Positions 31,573-41,022 are shown, counted from the stretch's first letter. The stretch: 64,000 nt of DNA from DATFQI01 sp963816955 (GCA_963816955.1 CAWFME010000009.1:1-64000); one strand, 5' to 3'. Translations and numbers: made by a program. The notes: generated from the sequence alone by a model not told the origin.

Positions 31573-32089
31573 TTGATCACCTGCTGGACGGCCTTGAACT
31601 CGGGCGTGCCGGCGCGCTCGCAGAGCTCGAACAGCGCGGTCTCCACGCTCGAGGAGACGGCGCCGGCGCGCTCCATCTTGCTCAACCCGACCTCGAGGTC
31701 GCCGGGATGGCGCGAGCCGACAGCATCGCGGGCCACGTGCACCTCGACGCCCTGCTCGAGCAGGTCGTGCACGGTCTGCGAGACGCAGATGTGCGCCTCG
31801 ATGCCGCAGACGACAGCCTGGTCGCGCCCGCCGAGGTCGAAGCCTTCGGCGCGCACGGCGGAGAAGACGGTCTTCTCGACAGGCTGCTCTTCCTGCAGGC
31901 CGACCTCGGGCGCCACCGGCCCAAGGCCCTTCGGGTACTGGGCGGTGGCCACCACGGGCACGCCGAGGATCCGGGCGCCCTCGACGAGCCGGCCACAGGC
32001 GGCCGAGACCGCGTCGAAGGTCTCGTAGGAGCGGAAGCCCTCCTGCACGTCCACGACCAGGACGGCCGCCCGCTCGCGCGCGAGCAGGC

Positions 32090-32093
<4 letters not shown>
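31569..32093 (-). CDS. isochorismatase-like cysteine hydrolase in the pyr operon
   Basis: A 174-residue protein with the family's triad: Asp15 in AAVLVVDVQEGF, Lys74 in PVEKTVFSAV, Cys103 in AVVCGIEAHICVSQTVHDLL. The GIEAHxCV motif is typical of the YcaC/ISOC-type branch. Both ends overlap its neighbours by 4 nt (pyrC stop and carA start), so it is translated as part of the pyrimidine operon. The substrate is unknown. Related enzymes hydrolyse nicotinamide, carbamates or ureido compounds, and RutB of pyrimidine breakdown is in the same superfamily, but nothing in the sequence shows it has that activity. Confidence 0.9.
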
Positions 32094-33429
<1,336 letters not shown>

Positions 33430-33433
<4 letters not shown>

Positions 33434-34377
33434 GCGCCCGCCCCCACCGCGACGCCGCTGGATGGGGTACCCGCCCGCCCCGTCCGGCCCGCGAGCAGCT
33501 CGTAGAGGACCGCCATCCGCACGACGACTCCGGCCGCGACCTGCTGGCCGATCACGGCCTGCGGGGAGTCGATCACCTCGGCGGCGAGCTCGACGCCGCG
33601 GTTGACCGGGCCCGGGTGCATGAGCACCTGGCGGGCGCCGAGCCGGCGGCCGTCGATCTGGTACTGGGCCGCGTACTCGCGGATGCTCGGGACGAAGGAG
33701 TCGGTCATGCGCTCCTTCTGCATGCGCAGGGCGTAGACCACGTCTGCGTCCTGGAGGCCGTCGAGCGTGTAGGCGACCTCGCAGCCGAGCGCCTCCATGT
33801 CGCGCGGGATCAGCGTCGGCGGGCCGCAGACCGTGACCGACGCGCCCATCTTCTGGAAGGCCTGGATGTTCGAGCGGGCGACGCGGCTGTGCGTGACGTC
33901 GCCGACGATCCAGATGCTGCGGCCGTCCAGGCCGCCGAGCCGCTCGCGCAGCGTGTAGACGTCCAGCAGCGCCTGCGTCGGGTGCTCGTGCTTGCCGTCG
34001 CCGGCGTTGACCACGCTCGCGGTCGTCCACCCTGCGACGAGCTGCGCCGCGCCCACGTGCGGCGTGCGGATCACGATCAGGTCGGGCTGGTAGGCGGAGA
34101 GCGTCTGGACGGTGTCCTTGAGCGATTCGCCCTTCTCGACGGCGCTGCCGCCGGCGGCGAAGTTGATCACGTCGGCGCTGAGCGACTTGGCGGCCAGCTC
34201 GAAGGACGAGCGCGTGCGGGTGCTCGCCTCGTAGAAGAGGTTGAGGACGCGGCGGCCGCGGAGGGCCGGGACCTTCTTGATCTCGCGCTCGGAGACCTCG
34301 GTGAAGCTCTTCGCGCGATCCATGATCCGCTCGATGGCGGCCCGGTCGAGGTCCTCGATGGACAGCAGGTGCCTCAC
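33430..34377 (-). CDS. pyrB: aspartate carbamoyltransferase catalytic subunit
   Basis: A 315-residue ATCase. The carbamoyl-phosphate site is NLFYEASTRTRSSFELAAKS; aspartate and active-site segments are HEHPTQALLDVYTL, IVGDVTHSRVARSNIQAFQK and LMHPGPVNRGVEL. GTG start at 34377 overlapping the pyrR stop (GTGA). No pyrI regulatory-chain gene is present, as in other actinobacteria and Bacillus. Confidence 0.97.
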
Positions 34378-34922
34378 GCGATCGCTCCTTCCAGGCTCAC
34401 GATGGCCACCTCGTCGACGCCGTCGACCTCGGTGACCCGGACGTTGACGCGCTCGTTGCGAGCGGTCGGCAGGTTCTTGCCCACGTAGTCGGGGCGGATC
34501 GGCAGCTCCCGGTGGCCGCGGTCGGCCAGCACGGCCAGCTGGACCCGGTCGGGGCGCCCGTAGTCGAACAGCGCGTCGATCCCGGCGCGCGCGGTCCGGC
34601 CCGTGAAGAGCACGTCGTCGATCAGCACCACGCTGTACTCGTCCAGGCGGAACGGCAGGTGGGTGCTGTGGACCTCGGGGTCCGCGGCCCGCGTGGACAG
34701 GTCGTCGCGGTAGAAGGCGATGTCGATGTCCCCGAGGGGGACTTCCTCGCTCGTGAGGTCTTCGACGAGCTGGTGGAGGCGGGTCGCGAGGTGCGCGCCG
34801 CGGCGGTGGATGCCGACGAGCGCGACAGGGCGGCCGGCGTGCTTCTCCACGATCTCGTGCGCGATGCGCACGAGCGTGCGTCTGATGTCGTCCTCGTCCA
34901 GGACGACGCGGGGTTCGTGCAT
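34374..34922 (-). CDS. pyrR: pyrimidine operon regulator PyrR (uracil phosphoribosyltransferase-like)
   Basis: A 182-residue PyrR. The PRPP-binding loop is VVLIDDVLFTGRTARAGIDA; other family segments are ALVGIHRRGAHLATRLHQLV, DIAFYRDDLSTRAADPEV and VQLAVLADRGHRELPIRPDY. It binds pyr mRNA in response to UMP/UTP and may have weak UPRTase activity. ATG 34922 is preceded at 5 nt by AGGAAGG. The frame stays open upstream to 35195 but that stretch holds the promoter and RNA hairpin, so the longer form is rejected. First gene of pyrR-pyrB-pyrC-(hydrolase)-carA-carB. Confidence 0.96.
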   Translation of the reverse strand: MHEPRVVLDEDDIRRTLVRIAHEIVEKHAGRPVALVGIHRRGAHLATRLHQLVEDLTSEEVPLGDIDIAFYRDDLSTRAADPEVHSTHLPFRLDEYSVVLIDDVLFTGRTARAGIDALFDYGRPDRVQLAVLADRGHRELPIRPDYVGKNLPTARNERVNVRVTEVDGVDEVAIVSLEGAIA

Positions 34923-34927
34923 ATGGA

Positions 34928-34950
34928 CCTTCCTGGCCTCACGGGGCCGG
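34928..34950 (-). promoter_or_regulatory. PyrR-binding hairpin overlapping the pyrR ribosome-binding site
   Basis: The minus-strand RNA folds CC-GGCC, hexaloop CCGUGA, GGCC-A-GG. The loop fits the PyrR-binding consensus CNGNGA and there is a single bulged purine on the 3' side, as in known binding loops. The 3' strand contains the first bases of the Shine-Dalgarno AGGAAGG (34934-34928). PyrR binding should therefore block translation of pyrR and the coupled genes, the mechanism described for mycobacteria, and not transcription attenuation. Confidence 0.8.
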
Positions 34951-34977
34951 GTTAAAGGGCACTTGGCGCTGGGTCTC

Positions 34978-34986
34978 AACCTAGCA
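34978..34986 (-). promoter_or_regulatory. candidate extended -10 promoter of the pyr operon
   Basis: TGC-TAGGTT on the minus strand is an extended -10 element. Transcription starting near 34971 gives a leader of about 50 nt that contains just the PyrR-binding hairpin and the pyrR ribosome-binding site. No clear -35 is visible at the expected distance. Confidence 0.5.
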
Positions 34987-35238
34987 GCGGCTGTGGTCGG
35001 ATCGGGTGCCCGGGCCAACGTCAACTGCGGCTGGGTGGGGAGGTGGGCGTCTAGGGGCCGTTTCGTTGCGATCGGGCGTTGATCGGTTACGCGGTCGAGC
35101 ACATGCTGGCGGCCGGCAGGCTCCTCCTCCTTCACCGCGGCGTTCACGCCGTGGGCCACCGGCCGATCGGCAGCTAGAGACTCCGCCCTGTACATGCCCG
35201 AAGTCCGCGCCCCGGACCACGCGTCGCGTGCACCACGC
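34987..35238. other. intergenic stretch between the pyr promoter and the RNase Z gene
   Basis: About 250 bp with no credible gene. Open frames on both strands lack family similarity and normal composition. I see no strong hairpin with a T-tract after the RNase Z stop at 35239. Upstream sequences of the pyr promoter lie here. Confidence 0.5.
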
Positions 35239-36180
35239 TCACGCCGGCGCAGGCTCCCGGTCAGGCCGGACGAGCACGGGCTCCCCCCGCTCGGGGAACG
35301 GCACCTCGATCGCGTCGAAGTCGCGCGGCACGACGGTCGCCGGGAACACCGCCCGCGCCTCGTCGCGGATCTCGCGCGGGAAGTAGCGGGTCGACAGATG
35401 CGTGAGCGCGAGCAGCCGCACGCCGGCGTCGCGGGCGATCTCGGCGGCCTGGGCGGCGGTCGAGTGGCCGGTTTCGCGCGCGCGGGCGAGCTCGTCGGAG
35501 AGGAACGTCGCCTCGTGGATGAGCACGTCGGCGCGGTCGGCCAGGACCTCGACGGCCTGGCAGGGCGCCGTGTCGCCCGAGTAGACGATCCGCCGCCCCG
35601 GGCGGTCCTCCCCCACGACCTGCTCGGGCCGGACGCCGCCCACGGTCTCGCCCCGCTGCAGCCGCCCGAAGTCGGGACCCTCGGTCACGCCGAGCGCCCG
35701 CGCGGCGTCGGCGTCGAAGCGGCCCGGCCGGTCGTCCTCCACGAACGCGTAGCCGTAGGCCTCGACGCGGTGGCGGACCGGGAACGACCCGATCGAGTAG
35801 CCGTCGAAGCGGACCTCCTCGTAGGGCTCGAGCTCGACCAGCGACAGCGGGTAGCCGGTCCGGCCGACGATCGGCCGCAGCGTCGTGAACAGCGCCTTCA
35901 GGCCCTTGGGGCCGTGGATCGCCAGCGGCCGCTCGCGCGCGCGCAGGTCGAACGTCTTGAGCATCCCGACCAGCCCGAGCCAGTGGTCGAGGTGGAAGTG
36001 GCTGATGAAGATCGCGTCCAGCTCGGGCAGCCCGGCGGAGCGCAGGAGCTGCTGCTGGGTGCCCTCGCCGCAGTCGAGCAGGATCCGCTCGCCGCCCGCG
36101 CGCAGCAGGATCGCGGGCAGCCCGCGCCGCGCGCTGGGCACGGAGCCCGCGGTGCCGGCGAAGAAGAGCGAGAGGTCCAT
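35239..36180 (-). CDS. rnz: ribonuclease Z
   Basis: A 313-residue metallo-beta-lactamase-fold endonuclease that trims tRNA 3' ends. The metal motif is H61-F-H63-L-D65-H66 in DAIFISHFHLDHWLGLVGML. Other signatures are ILLDCGEGTQQQLLRSAGL, IVYSGDTAPCQAVEVL and LIHEATFLSDELARARETGH STAAQAAEIA. ATG start at 36180. It is close to the only tRNA of the window, and that tRNA lacks an encoded CCA end, so tRNase Z processing applies to it. Length is normal. Confidence 0.95.
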   Translation of the reverse strand: MDLSLFFAGTAGSVPSARRGLPAILLRAGGERILLDCGEGTQQQLLRSAGLPELDAIFISHFHLDHWLGLVGMLKTFDLRARERPLAIHGPKGLKALFTTLRPIVGRTGYPLSLVELEPYEEVRFDGYSIGSFPVRHRVEAYGYAFVEDDRPGRFDADAARALGVTEGPDFGRLQRGETVGGVRPEQVVGEDRPGRRIVYSGDTAPCQAVEVLADRADVLIHEATFLSDELARARETGHSTAAQAAEIARDAGVRLLALTHLSTRYFPREIRDEARAVFPATVVPRDFDAIEVPFPERGEPVLVRPDREPAPA

Positions 36181-36192
36181 GGCCGCCTGATG

Positions 36193-36684
36193 CTAGGCGC
36201 CGACCCGCACCAGCTCGAATTCGACGCGCCCGCCGTCGACCGTCGCGATCCCCATCGTGTGGTGGGGCGCGCGCCGGCGCTCGGTCGGCGAGCCCGGGTT
36301 GAAGATCGCGAAGCCGTCGCGCTCCTCGTGCAGCGGCAGGTGCGAGTGGCCGAAGACGACCGCGTCGGCGTCCGGGAAGCGGCGGCGCATCCGCTCCAGG
36401 CGGCCGGCGGCCGGCCCGGCGTCGTGGATCATCGCGATCTGAGCGCCGTCCGCCCGCACCATCCGCACGAGCGGCAGGCGGGCCTGCAACTCGGCCGAGT
36501 CCACGTTGCCGCGGATCGCGTGCACCGGCGGGCCGAGCGCCTGCAGCTCCTCGAGCACGGACAGCTCGATGAAGTCACCGGCGTGGAGGATCGCGTCGGC
36601 GGCGGCCAGCCGCTCGAGGCAGTCGGCCGGCAGCGCGCGGCGCGAGCGCGGGAGATGCGTGTCGGAGACGATGCCGAGCCGCAT
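36193..36684 (-). CDS. YfcE/MJ0936-type metallophosphoesterase
   Basis: A 163-residue calcineurin-like phosphoesterase. Metal-binding motifs in order are GIVSDTHLPRS, ILHAGDFIELSVLEELQAL, HAIRGNVDSAEL, AQIAMIHDAGPAAGR and AVVFGHSHLPLHEERDGFAI FNPGSP. Members hydrolyse phosphodiesters in vitro; the natural substrate is not known. It begins just after the tRNA-Arg gene and ends 12 bp before the RNase Z start, so the two are probably co-transcribed. Confidence 0.92.
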   Translation of the reverse strand: MRLGIVSDTHLPRSRRALPADCLERLAAADAILHAGDFIELSVLEELQALGPPVHAIRGNVDSAELQARLPLVRMVRADGAQIAMIHDAGPAAGRLERMRRRFPDADAVVFGHSHLPLHEERDGFAIFNPGSPTERRRAPHHTMGIATVDGGRVEFELVRVGA

Positions 36685-36702
36685 GTGGGCAGGAGGCCGA
36701 GG

Positions 36703-36775
36703 CGCGCCGGGAGGGATTCGAACCCCCGACTTCTGCCTCCGGAGGGCAGCGCTCTATCCACTGAGCTACCGGCGC
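36703..36775 (-). tRNA. tRNA-Arg (anticodon CCG)
   Basis: Complete cloverleaf on the minus strand. The acceptor is GCGCCGG paired with CCGGCGC, discriminator G; the D arm is GCTCAGTGGATAGAGC; the anticodon stem is CTGCC/GGCAG with loop CTCCGGA, giving anticodon CCG. The T arm is GGGGG/CCCTC-type with TTCGAAT. The 3' CCA is not encoded. A TACGAT at 36792-36787, 11 nt upstream, is a plausible -10. Confidence 0.97.
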
Positions 36776-36820
36776 GCGCGGCTTGCATCGTAGTGCACCG
36801 CGCACGGGCCGTTGGGGGGC

Positions 36821-36860
36821 GCGCCGAGCGGGCGGGCGGCGCGCCGAGCGGGCGGGCGGC
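36821..36860. repeat. 20-bp unit duplicated in tandem
   Basis: The unit GCGCCGAGCGGGCGGGCGGC occurs twice with no mismatch, at 36821-36840 and 36841-36860, between the tRNA-Arg gene and the secreted-protein gene. The second copy supplies one arm of the hairpin at 36850-36875. Confidence 0.9.
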
Positions 36861-36875
36861 ACGGGCCGCCCGCCC
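36850..36875 (-). terminator. strong GC hairpin after the secreted-protein gene
   Basis: A perfect 11-bp stem (GGGCGGGCGGC / GCCGCCCGCCC) with a 4-base loop starts 8 nt after the stop at 36884. There is no T-tract, as is common for hairpin terminators in GC-rich actinobacteria. It separates that gene from tRNA-Arg. Confidence 0.55.
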
Positions 36876-36883
36876 CGCGGGCG

Positions 36884-37453
36884 TCAGCGGCGCTTGGCCG
36901 CGCGGCCGGAGACGGTGGCGGTGCCGATCTCCAGGCCCTCGGTGAACGCGTCGGTCTCGAAGGCGGCGTTCAGCGCGTCGGCCGCGGCCTTGGTCAGCGT
37001 GGCCCTCACGCCGGCGATCGTGAGCTTGCGGCCCGACCTGGCGATCTCCGCGTCGGAGAGATCGAGGTCGAGGATCGACACGCGGCTCGAGCCGACCCGC
37101 GCGGTCAGGTCGGGCGCGGAGTCGACGTTGATGACGAAGTTGCGCAGCGCGACGACCGTGTCCCCGCGCGTGAGCGAGATGCCGCCCACGTGCTTGACCT
37201 GCCCGGCGTACGTCTTGGCGTCGAGCTTGCCGGCGGTGATCGGGAACCGCAGGCCGTCCTCCCCGGCCCGCGCGGGCTTGAGCGGAGCGGCCGCGATCCC
37301 GAGCGACTGCAGCGCGGATGCGGCGCCGTCGCTGAGCGCGAGCGTCGTCGCGCCCTTCGGGGCGAGCTTGACGGACTTCTTCTTGGCGGCGCTCGCGGCG
37401 GGCGCGAGGGCGAGCAGTGCAACCAGGGCGACGAGCCCCAGGCGGCGGAGCAT
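36884..37453 (-). CDS. secreted protein of unknown function
   Basis: A 189-residue protein with a clear Sec signal peptide (MLRRLGLVALVALLALAPAA SAA, cleavage after ASA). The mature part is beta-rich with Gly/Asp turns: SVKLAPKGATTLALSDGAAS, LGIAAAPLKPA, LRFPITAGKLDAKTYAGQVK, HVGGISLTRGDTVVALRNFV, then LDLDLSDAEIARSGRKLTIA. The pattern is reminiscent of HtaA-like cell-surface domains, but I cannot confirm that. No Cys and no membrane anchor. It ends Arg/Lys-rich (GRAAKRR). Monocistronic between a hairpin and the hemolysin III gene. Confidence 0.8.
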   Translation of the reverse strand: MLRRLGLVALVALLALAPAASAAKKKSVKLAPKGATTLALSDGAASALQSLGIAAAPLKPARAGEDGLRFPITAGKLDAKTYAGQVKHVGGISLTRGDTVVALRNFVINVDSAPDLTARVGSSRVSILDLDLSDAEIARSGRKLTIAGVRATLTKAAADALNAAFETDAFTEGLEIGTATVSGRAAKRR

Positions 37454-37535
37454 GATGAGAACCTCCTGAACGGGGAATGCTTCCGGCGCGGATACGGGCG
37501 AGCCGCCCCGAGCGATGTCGCGGCCGCGCGCCAGC

Positions 37536-38213
37536 TCAGGCGGCGGCGTACGGCACGACCCACGCGGCCATCGCGATGAAGTGCACGATGGCGGCGGCGA
37601 TCACGAGCAGGTGGAAGAGCTCGTGGAAGCCGAAGGTGCGCGGCCAGGGGTCCGGGCGGCGGGCGGCGTAGACGGTCGCCCCGATCGAGTACAGGACGCC
37701 CCCGACGAGGAAGAGCACGAACGGCGCGACGCCGATCTCGCTCAGCAGCTGCGGCACGGCGACGACCCCCGCCCAGCCGACCGCGAGGTAGGTGCCGGCG
37801 ACGAGGAGCCGTGGCGCGTCGATCCAGGCCAGCGCGAAGGCGATGCCGAGCGCGGCGCCGATCCACACGCTGGCGAGCACGACCACCTGGATCGCCCCCT
37901 CGAGCACGAGCAGCGCGATCGGCGTCGACGAGGCCGCGATGAAGAGGTAGATCGTCGAGTGGTCGACGCGGCGCAGCAGAGGCTTCCAGCGCGGGTGCCA
38001 GCGCCAGCGGTGGTAGAGCCCGCTGGCGGCGAACAGCGCGCACAGCCCCGCGCCGTAGATCCCGGCCGCCAGGCGCGCGCGATCGGTCGGCGCGATCGCG
38101 ACGAGCGTCGCGGCCGCCACCGCGGCGAACCAGAACGCGTAGGCGTGCAGCACGCCGCGCAGGCGCGGGATGACCTCTTCGAGCTTGGGCGCGACGACGT
38201 TCACGTTGTGCAC
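37536..38213 (-). CDS. hemolysin III/YqfA-type (PAQR superfamily) membrane protein
   Basis: A 225-residue protein with about seven membrane helices. Conserved polar motifs are FAASGLYHRWRWHPRWKPLL, RRVDHSTIYLFIAASSTPIA and FGFHELFHLLVIAAAIVHFI, which carry the Ser/His/His/His residues of the PAQR hydrolase-like site. In E. coli the homologue helps membrane energetics; haemolysis is not a reliable function. GTG start at 38213, divergent from the copper operon with 59 bp between start codons. TAACTA lies 7 nt before the GTG, a possible leaderless promoter. Confidence 0.88.
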   Translation of the reverse strand: MHNVNVVAPKLEEVIPRLRGVLHAYAFWFAAVAAATLVAIAPTDRARLAAGIYGAGLCALFAASGLYHRWRWHPRWKPLLRRVDHSTIYLFIAASSTPIALLVLEGAIQVVVLASVWIGAALGIAFALAWIDAPRLLVAGTYLAVGWAGVVAVPQLLSEIGVAPFVLFLVGGVLYSIGATVYAARRPDPWPRTFGFHELFHLLVIAAAIVHFIAMAAWVVPYAAA

Positions 38214-38233
38214 AAGAGACTAGTTACCCACAC

Positions 38234-38262
38234 TTGTCCCGGTGCATCGCGGTCAATAGCGT
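38234..38262 (+). promoter_or_regulatory. promoter of the multicopper oxidase operon
   Basis: TTGTCC (38234-38239), a 17-bp spacer and TAGCGT (38257-38262) precede the ATG at 38273 by 10 nt. No Shine-Dalgarno is present, so the message is probably leaderless. It shares the TTGTC -35 with the mihF promoter. Confidence 0.55.
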
Positions 38263-38272
38263 GCCCGCGCTC

Positions 38273-39334
38273 ATGGCCGACCGCCGGACATCCCGTCGTG
38301 CCTTCCTGCAACTCGGGGGCGCTGGCGCGGCCTCGCTGTTCTGCACGATCGGCGGCGAGCGGGTCGACCTCTCCAAGCCGGGCGCCGCGGACCGCGCCGA
38401 CGCGGCCGCCGCGCGCGTGACGCGCCCGCCCGAGGCGCGCGCCTTCGCGCAGGAGCTCCCGCGCCCCTCCCCCGCGCCCGGCGGCGTCTACCGCGAGTAC
38501 TGGATCCAGGCGCGCAGCGCCGGCTGGACGATCGTCCCGACCGGCCGCGACGACTGGCACGGCCGCAAGATCACGGGCAAGACGTCGTTCCGCGCCTACC
38601 TCTACCAGGAGATGACGGAGGGCTTCGCGGCGCCCAAGGGCGGGCTGAGCATGCCGGGCCCGACGCTCTACGCCGAGGTCGGCGACGTGCTCGTCGTGCA
38701 CTTCCGCAACGCCGACACCAAGCTGCGCCAGGCCGTGACGATGCATCCGCACGGCGTCCGTTACGGCCCGGAGTACGACGGCGCCTACATGGGCAAGTAC
38801 ACGCGCGCCGGCGGCTTCGTCGCGCCCGGCGAGGAGTTCACGTACTTCTGGGAGTGCATCCCGGACGCCGTCGGTGCCTGGCCCTACCACGACCACGGCC
38901 CCAACCACACGCTCAACACGTTCCGCGGCCTGTTCGGCGCGATCGTCATCAACGAGCGCGGCGCGAAGGTCCCCGACGTCAACTACGCGCTGATGCTGCA
39001 CCAGCTCACGCCGCCGATCACGGGCCTCGACCGCGCCTTCCAGTGCATCAACGGCCGCGCGTTCGCCGGCAACACGCCGACGATGAAGGCCAAGGTCGGC
39101 CAGGACGTCGCCATCCACGTCTTCGGGATGGACTCCAACTTCCACGACTTCCACATGCACGGGCACCGCTGGCGCGACACCGGCGGCGCACCGACCGACA
39201 CCACCACGGTGGGGCCGAGTGAGACGATCACGGCACGCTTCACCGAGGACAACCCGGGCCGCTGGCTCTACCACTGCCACGTCTTCTCGCATCAGGACGA
39301 GGGGATGACCGGCTGGTACGACGTGACGGCCTGA
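38273..39334 (+). CDS. two-domain multicopper oxidase, Tat-exported
   Basis: A 353-residue protein with a twin-arginine signal (TSRRAFLQLGGAGAASLF). Copper ligand motifs in order are MHPHG at 158-161, YHDH at 205-208, HMHGH at 294-298 and HCHVFSHQDEGM at 334-345. The last gives the type-1 site with Cys335, His340 and axial Met345 and completes the trinuclear site with His334 and His336. Only two cupredoxin domains are present, as in small laccases and two-domain copper oxidases. It oxidises phenols or metal ions outside the cell using oxygen; the substrate is unknown. The downstream genes start 19 bp later and then overlap, so MCO, beta-helix protein and cupredoxin form an operon. Confidence 0.92.
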   Translation: MADRRTSRRAFLQLGGAGAASLFCTIGGERVDLSKPGAADRADAAAARVTRPPEARAFAQELPRPSPAPGGVYREYWIQARSAGWTIVPTGRDDWHGRKITGKTSFRAYLYQEMTEGFAAPKGGLSMPGPTLYAEVGDVLVVHFRNADTKLRQAVTMHPHGVRYGPEYDGAYMGKYTRAGGFVAPGEEFTYFWECIPDAVGAWPYHDHGPNHTLNTFRGLFGAIVINERGAKVPDVNYALMLHQLTPPITGLDRAFQCINGRAFAGNTPTMKAKVGQDVAIHVFGMDSNFHDFHMHGHRWRDTGGAPTDTTTVGPSETITARFTEDNPGRWLYHCHVFSHQDEGMTGWYDVTA

Positions 39335-39353
39335 CCAGATGATGAGGAGCCCC

Positions 39354-40637
39354 ATGCGCATGACCCTCGCCGCGGCCGTCGCGGCCCTGCTGTTGCTGCC
39401 CGCCGCCGCGGGCGCGCAGACCTACCCGGAGCCCAAGGAGCCGGGCAAGATCGCCCCCAAGCCGAAGGGCCCGTTCAAGACCCACACGGTCTGCAAGACC
39501 GGCAAGTGCGACTTCCGGAGCATCCAGAAGGCGGTCGACAAGGCGAAGGCCGGCGACAAGATCAGCGTGCGCAAGGGCGTCTACAAGGAGTCCGTCTCGA
39601 TCAGCGGCGCCAAGAAGCGCTACCTGCGGATCGTCGGCGACCGCTAGAAGCCGCGGCGGGTCGTGCTCGAGGGCTCGGGCAAGAAGCAGAACGGCTTCTT
39701 CGTCAACGGCGCCGACGAGGTCACCATCGACGGCTTCATGGCCCGCAACTACAGGGCCAACGGCTTCTTCGTCGTCAACAACGTCGGTTACACGCTGACC
39801 CACCTCGTGGCCGCCAAGACCGGCGTCTACGGCGTCTACGCGTTCAACTCCAAGGGCGGTGAGATGTCGCACTCGGAGGCCTACTACCACTCCGACGCGG
39901 GCTTCTACATCGGCCAGACGCCGCAGCAGCCCAAGCCGATCCGCTCCGTGGTCCGCGACGTCGAGAGCTGGGGCAACCCGATCGGCTTCTCGGCGACCAA
40001 CATGCGCTACGTGACGATCACCGACAGCCTCTTCTACAACAACGCGATCGGGATCGTGCCCAACGCGCTCGAGTCGGAGAAGTTCCCGCCGGCCGAGGCG
40101 AACGTGATCACCGACAACGACGTGTTCTGGAACAACTTCAACGTCCACGCCGGCGCGCCGTTCAAGCCCAAGAAGACCGGCGTGGTGCCGCTCGTCCCGG
40201 TCGGCACCGGCATCCTGCTGCTCGGCGGCCGCGCGAACCAGATCGAGGGCAACCGCGTGTACGGCAACTACCTGATCGGGGTCGCCGCGGTCGAGGGCAT
40301 CCTGCTCGACAAGACCCTCGAGGCGCGCGCGCTGATCGGCAACCGGATCTCCGGCAACACGTTCGGCGCGGGCGGCGACGACCTCAACGGCCGCGACCTC
40401 GCCTACGACGGCAACGGCAGCGACAACTGCTGGGGCCCGAACACCGGCGTGCAGAACACGCTCCCGAGCGACCGCGGCCTGTTCGCCGACTGCCCGTTCT
40501 CGGGGGCCAACGCGTTCAGCCAGGACGCGCAGAACCAGCTCCTCGGCTTCGCCGGCACCGGCGCGCTGAACGCCTGGATCAAGCACCCGCACAAGGCCAA
40601 GCCCGGCTACACGCCGCTCGAGGTCTACAAGAAGTGA
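39354..40637 (+). CDS. exported right-handed beta-helix protein, frame interrupted by an in-frame TAG
   Basis: The start ATG at 39354 is preceded by AGGAG and encodes a signal peptide (MRMTLAAAVAALLLLPAAAG AQ). A segment CDFRSIQKAVDKAKAGDKIS, VRKGVYKESVSI is the usual entry into parallel beta-helix/NosD-like folds. At 39645-39647 a TAG stops the frame after IVGDR. The same frame continues without a shift as KPRRVVLEGSGKKQNGFFVN and runs to 40637 with typical helix-rung repeats (DEVTIDGFMARNYRANGFFV, RYVTITDSLFYNNAIGIV). CAG to TAG by one transition would explain it. Without the stop it has about 427 residues. It is either a consensus error, a real nonsense mutation, or readthrough. The role with the copper oxidase is unknown; a carbohydrate- or surface-binding scaffold is possible. 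Confidence 0.8.
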
Positions 40638-40984
40638 GGTCTCAGCTCGTCCTCGCCATCGCCATCGCCGGCGCCGCGCTCGTCGCGGCGCCGGCCACGG
40701 CCGCCGCGCCCAAGCCGCGCACGGTCAGGATCGCCGACAACTACTACCTGCCGGCCAAGCTGACCGTGAAGCCGCGCACCAAGATCGTCTGGCGCTGGCC
40801 GGCCGAGGCGGGCGACGTGCACGACGTCAAGCTCAAGGCCGCCCCCAGGGGCGTCAAGAAGTTCCACTCCGAGCCGGCCTCGGCGGGCTACACGTTCAAG
40901 CGCACGCTCGAGAAGACCGGGCGCTACAAGATCGTCTGCACGCTCCACGAGGAGATGCGCATGACGATCACCGTGCGTCGCTAG
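40634..40984 (+). CDS. exported plastocyanin-like cupredoxin
   Basis: A 116-residue protein with a Sec signal peptide (VLAIAIAGAALVAAPATAAA) and a single cupredoxin domain. The type-1 copper ligands are His63 (GDVHDVKL) and Cys102, His105, Met108 (IVCTLHEEM). The GTG start overlaps the beta-helix stop (GTGA). It probably passes electrons to or from the multicopper oxidase at the head of the operon; that is inference from co-transcription. It resembles the frame-broken cupredoxin at 7951 in ligand spacing but is not lipid-anchored. Confidence 0.92.
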   Translation: MRSQLVLAIAIAGAALVAAPATAAAPKPRTVRIADNYYLPAKLTVKPRTKIVWRWPAEAGDVHDVKLKAAPRGVKKFHSEPASAGYTFKRTLEKTGRYKIVCTLHEEMRMTITVRR

Positions 40985-41022
40985 CAGCGGTGCCGTCCGG
41001 GGCGCGCAGTACGTTCGCGGCC

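Noticed and set aside
34923..35195. A longer pyrR with about 90 extra N-terminal residues from an ATG at 35195.
   Set aside because: The extension has no PyrR similarity and covers the extended -10 and the PyrR-binding hairpin; the ATG at 34922 has a good ribosome-binding site.
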